Positions 52,201-64,000 of a stretch of DNA of 64,000 nt are shown in pieces. The DNA is from Patagioenas fasciata (Eukaryota > Chordata > Aves > Columbiformes > Columbidae). Numbering within the stretch: the stretch's first letter is position 1; each line of letters opens with the position of its first letter. The translations under genes and the position numbers were made by a program. The stretch lies in contig NC_092523.1 of assembly GCF_037038585.1 (NCBI RefSeq), forward strand, positions 6,329,001-6,393,000, written 5' to 3'. The notes beneath the pieces were generated by a model that saw only the letters and a program-made list of their open reading frames with translations, made no database searches and was not told the origin of the DNA.

Positions 52201-54653
52201 CAGAAACACAATTAAAAATCAGGTATGAATACATTCTAAAAAAAGAAAACAAACCCAAAAGGCATGGCATTCATTAGGTTTACAGACTTCACTAATCAAC
52301 CTCAACAAAAATCACTAGCATCACCAAACTCAAGCAGCACCTCCTAGTGAGAATATTAGAGATCAAAGGAAAGTATCACCCACTAAGAGGAAAAAAAAGC
52401 ATGAAATAGATCTACATCCTCTATTTGTTCAAGAAAAATCAGCGTGGCAACTAATTCCCTCGACCAAAATGAACATCTAGAATTTATCCCTCAAAAGTGC
52501 AAGTGATTTATCAACAGACACCATTGCAAAGGTGGACTATTCCATAAAACTTACTGAGAACTCAAACAGTAACACTGGCAATGCTTCTCTTGCAAATAAA
52601 AACTACTTACTGTGTTATAAAGTAGCAACAGGCTTATGGCTCAACACTAACTTAAAAAAATAAATGAACCATTTTCCAGATCAGATTACTCAAAGTATTT
52701 ATTCACAAGTACATACGGTATTGAAGGGATGTGGATGTGTTTTCCAAAGAGACATCGTCGTTAGCAATGTTAGAGGCTCTGATGACATTTGTCAAGTGCG
52801 CATTTTTTAGGCAGCAAGAGAAAATTGCTATAACTAAACCTTTCTACCAGACCAGGTGAGGTTTCTTCCCCATCTTCAAGCAATGCTCAGTTCCAGCTCA
52901 CACAGACGCATTCCCCAGGCTTTATAGAACAGGCGGGTACAGGTACAGTACCAGGTGAGTGCTACAAACACCCAAATCAAGGTCACATTCGTAAACTCAT
53001 CCTCAAATTTCAAGATACAAGGAAACACCTTCTCAGGGCACAACGGTTACTGGAATTTCTGGCTGTTTTCTAAAAGAGCTGGTGCCTCTAGAAGAGCTTC
53101 CATGGAGCAATCCCTGGTAGGAAACTTAGTGCACATCCACTGTTCTCAACGGTCACCTGCTGTAACACTGGTGGTATTGATGAAATTCAGGCAGCTCATC
53201 AAGAAGCATTACCCACCCTAAAATTCACATTGTGGAGAAGCCCACAGCTAGAACAAGTTACTTCAACTAGCAGGCTCTTAAGACAACAGGCTGCGATATC
53301 CTGACATCCACTGGTGAAGAATTGCTACTTTTACACCGAGATACGGTAGCGCTGCTGTTTCTCCCATTGAAGGGCACTGTTTGGGTTTTTTTCTGCTCCA
53401 GACTAAATCAGGCACCACCAGAAAACTGAGCAGATCTAGTAAGGAAATTCCTATCTGTAGTCATAGGCTTTATCAAATGATTTACCGCTCAATACTGCTT
53501 TCAATGTCTAGAGATAGGGTGTCAGGTTAATTTTAGTAAGTCACACCAAGGTGAATAATGCAGCGTCTGATCTCTGTGTCCTAAAGCCGATATCACCCGT
53601 CTGATGCTTGACTGTATACAAAGCATATTAATGCAGTGGATATATGTTCTGTCCTTTTGTGCATTTTTTCAGAGCTTAGCTGTAGGAACTCTAAGTGTCA
53701 GCATCAAAGTATCTGCCTACCGCTCACATCAGAAGAGAAATTCCACAGGTATTTGAGTAACAAAACTAAGAATGGCTTTAAACAAATAACGAGACAAGTT
53801 TTCGTAACAGCACCTTTATGGAACAAAAGGTTAGCGTTAGACAAGGGCCAGGTTACATGAATTTTCAGTCTTCTATATAATGAAAGCAATCTTGAGTTTA
53901 GTCCGTCCTGATAAAAAGTTGTAACGCTCATCTATAGGCACAGTGCTCAGGCTATTTCCAAAGTAAAAAAAGGGCTTTGCATTACTGTGCTGGAAGTGGT
54001 TAACAAGAAACATTCCTTATTACATTCTTTTCCACAGAATAATACTTCTCCATTACGTCCCAATGTTATGAGGATTTCAGAACACACAAGCAATGCAATC
54101 CTGGTTAAAATAAAGAGGAAATTAAGGTAATGTAAGCTAAAGACCAAAGCAGTTTCATGGTTACAGGCAATTTTTAATATATATTCGCAATGGGAAATCA
54201 GATTCGCTTTTGTCAATCAAAATTCCATCTCTCCACACAACAAAGAGAATCCCGTGCCAGTAGAGGACCACACTGTGCATGGTTCACCAGCCTTGAAAAG
54301 AAAGTCTGGACTTCAGGCATATCCCACTACGTGGACCAACAACCAACCCCTTCTGATCCAGCAGCTTTGGTTTAATGGACGGAAACTTTGGCCTACGGTT
54401 CAAACAAACATACTTGCCAGCAACAAACAAGTAAGATGGGATTTTTTTAAAAAATTAAGTGAAGTGGGATGTATATGTGCATAAAGTCAGTGCCTTGATC
54501 CTTAAAAATATCTCTGTAAGTGACTTTACCTTAAAATGGGTAGTGCTTAAGTTACAAAAGATTCAGACCTTCAAGGCTGATTATTTTGTTTATGATGGTT
54601 GAAGAAACGGCTCTGCTTCAGGAATTCAGAGGATGAATGGGATTCAGTAGTAA

Positions 54654-54659
54654 TTTATT
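54654..54659 (-). terminator. Candidate SUCLG1 polyadenylation signal
   Basis: TTTATT on the plus strand reads AATAAA on the gene strand, about 206 bases after the stop codon. This would give a short 3' UTR, in keeping with the compact SUCLG1 transcript. No clear GU-rich element follows, and another AATAAA lies much further on at 52698-52703, so the site is a guess. Confidence 0.45.
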
Positions 54660-54864
54660 AATTTGCTGTGATTTACAATGAGGTGATCATGTCTGAACCA
54701 AGGAGACATCAAAACTGTTTTAGCCAGGAGGTTTTATGGCTTCCAAAGTCAAATTCAAAGACCAGCGTCAGTCATTTGGGCAACTGAAGATTAGCAGACA
54801 AAAGATAAGCGGAGGCCAGGTGCTGCACTGATGTTTTGGAGACAGTATTCCAAAGTGGCTTCTC

Positions 54865-61926
<7,062 letters not shown>

Positions 61927-64000
61927 CTAGAGACAAAAAGAAAAGAGAGGACAAACCATAAATCCACTGCTTTGTTAGAATCTAAGTCAAAAAAGCCCCA
62001 TCAAGTAAGTGTATATATATTAATGCTTAAATCAAAAGATTAGTTGATCGAGGTGTTCATGCTTTCAAAAGGCTGCTCTGAAAGTTGTAAGTACTGAGGA
62101 CTTGTTATTCTAAGTTATTAAACACCTGTAGTTCACTCTGTCTATCATCGCGATTACTCAGTTAGCCAGGAATCAGGCTGGGTATTTCTCATACTGGGTA
62201 CTTAATATCAGAACTGCAGTCATGATTAACAGACAGAAACAACATGTGAACCACTATTGTCATTTGCAAATGAATGTGTCTCTGTCCTCTAATAAATTCT
62301 GCAAAGTGACAAAGCAGAACTAAAATCCCGATATTCCAGAGGCTGTTACAACATAGGTACTATGTTATATTAATACCAGATATTAAGACCATGTTATTAA
62401 TACCTTTTGTGAGCATAGCACAGCCCATACTAAACAACGAGACACTGAAGAAGTGGAGGGTCCCTCAGTCCAGGTGAGACCTAATGCCAAGCAAGACACA
62501 CAGCAAGACCTTTTTCCAGCAGATGCCTCGCTATGGAGCACATATATCCCTGCTTGAAATGCACTTGGGCTCGTGAGGCAACACACCTCTCCGGATACTC
62601 CACTAGAAGCATTTTCAATTTAGTTCTCACAACTCTGGTCCTGAAAAAACTGAACAACTAGAGAAAAATCAGCAGAACACAATGCTGGTATCCAAAAGCC
62701 AAGGAGAATGACTGAGTCTCTGCTGAAGGGAAGGATATGTTGATATCAAATTATGAAAAAGAAATGCACAGAGTGTTATCATGCAAGAAAACTCAAGATG
62801 AGGACAAAGAGGTGTTTTGGTATAAAAAAGGATGTGCACATTGCCTATACTCATTGCCATGAGCTTTTTCAAATATCAGAGTTCTGATGCAATCGGAACC
62901 AATCTCCTCCTTGCAAGTGTTCTATCTAAAAGCCGTATCTTGTGTTTATGGTGAACATGGGACAGTACAGTTCTAGTACAGAAAGTGACATCAGTATGTC
63001 ACTATAGACCCCTTCAGTTCTATTAAAACTTTTCCACTTAGGATTTGAGAAAATAAAAAGCCAAATCAAAATAAAAACAGGAGATCCTGAATCAGAGTCC
63101 CTGTATTGTTCAACATACTTTCTCAGGCATGCCCGAAACAGAGAGATCTTTTTCTTTTGCTCAGAAAGGAAGCAACAGCTATTAATAGGAAAAGGGTAAA
63201 AAATTGTATTCTTCAATATCAACTGTTAATGCACAGAATTTATTGAGATGTATTATTGACACTTTGTAATAACACAATTTCTATACGGTAGTAAAAAGTG
63301 CAGAAAATAACAACCATGAATTTACAGATCTCTACCACAAAGAGCTACATAGTAGAAGTCTTCCACAGTGCTTTTGCCAACTAGATTTTAATGATGCACT
63401 ACTTTAACGCTTTACTTCTATTCAAGAAAAAGTGAGAAGCAAAACCATGCCAGAAGAAGCCTACAGACAGTGTTATTGCTAAATCTAAGGTCCTTTCTCT
63501 GTTCTTAAAAAGCATAACACAGAATCACAGAACTTCAGCCACCTCCTGCCGCTCTCCAAGGAGCTGTGGCAGCACCTCAGACCAACACAAAGTCAAATTC
63601 ATCTATTTTTTAAAAAGAAATGTACAGTCTTCCACACAGTAAACTTGTTACAAAAGTGATAAAAGGGCATATCAGCTTACTGACCTGCAGGGTTTCAAGC
63701 TATATCACAACTTTATCCACTAATACTGTTACAAAACTTGTTACACCAGGGAGAAATACAAAGCAGTAATGGCCAAAATACTGACGCTAAGTTCTAATAA
63801 AACAGGTTATGAGGCTGGATGTGGAAAGGTAGAGAAAAGTCTTGCTGGTCCGTGCCACAGCTACAGAAATCAGTGCAGCATTGTCTTTGAGGATGATCCC
63901 CTGTGAAGAAGCTGTTACCATCACGACCTACCAGCAGCGGAGAATGTTTGGAAAGCCCTGCAAGGGTAAAGAATGAACAGGCAACACCAAACTAACTCAA
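61927..64000 (-). other. SUCLG1 intron 1, partial
   Basis: At least 2074 bases of the first intron run to the window edge. The stretch is AT-rich and lacks any CpG-rich segment or presequence-like exon, so the promoter and exon 1 lie beyond 64000. A CR1-like end (acagaatcacagaa) may occur near 63520, but it is too short to call. Confidence 0.75.

Larger units (their letters stand above)
47704..54653. other. Intergenic, 3' flank of SUCLG1
   Basis: No CR1 was recognised in this 7 kb. It contains the AAAC repeat, the T/G tract at 49.1 kb and a homeodomain-motif stretch at 51560-51800. Confidence 0.55.

Noticed and set aside
52698-52703. Alternative AATAAA on the minus strand for SUCLG1
   Set aside because: It would make a 3' UTR of over 2 kb, less likely than the site 206 bases after the stop; it cannot be excluded without transcript ends.
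63830-63975. Plus-strand frame of about 43 codons (ending MFGKPCKGKE and stop)
   Set aside because: It lies in SUCLG1 intron 1 on the opposite strand, has no clear acceptor and matches nothing I know.

Overview
This window looks like avian nuclear DNA. It is dominated by non-coding sequence, is littered with 5'-truncated CR1 retrotransposons (the characteristic bird/reptile LINE), and carries one multi-exon gene with GT..AG introns. A short LTR that starts TGTCCTGGTTT and contains a TATA box is of a type common in neoavian birds. I therefore favour a neoavian bird, but the species cannot be read from the sequence.

The only protein-coding gene I can support is SUCLG1, the alpha subunit of mitochondrial succinyl-CoA ligase, on the minus strand at the right end. 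Eight exons were reconstructed between 54865 and 61926 with consistent reading phase across every junction. They run from the end of the mitochondrial presequence to the stop codon. The first exon (start codon and most of the presequence) must lie beyond 64000. The signature residues are present: the CoA-binding GFTGKQ, the catalytic Glu in GEIGG, and the phosphorylated His in GHAGAI. The last coding exon is only 27 bases long.

Positions 1 to about 54600 form a gene-poor region on the 3' side of SUCLG1. It holds CR1 copies of at least three age or subfamily classes. Group A (3810-4670 plus, 47056-47380 plus, 56433-57202 minus) shares closely similar sequence. Group B (17443-17706 minus, 27713-28075 minus, 42330-42855 plus) shares the 'ggttggaa.agacc' type of 3' region. 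Group C (33335-33470 minus, 45551-45770 minus) shares the 'gtcctgagttggaagggaccc' type of end. There are also much older fragments (3355-3808, about 7900-8585, 43269-43351). Other elements are a solo LTR at 19442-19766 with a target duplication in a palindromic site, a 228-base inverted-repeat element at 40847-41074, and three G/T-rich plus-strand tracts. Some stretches with dense homeodomain-type motifs could be conserved enhancers.

I found no CRISPR array, tRNA, rRNA, operon or novel multi-gene system. The open reading frames elsewhere look like chance frames or CR1 ORF2 remnants.
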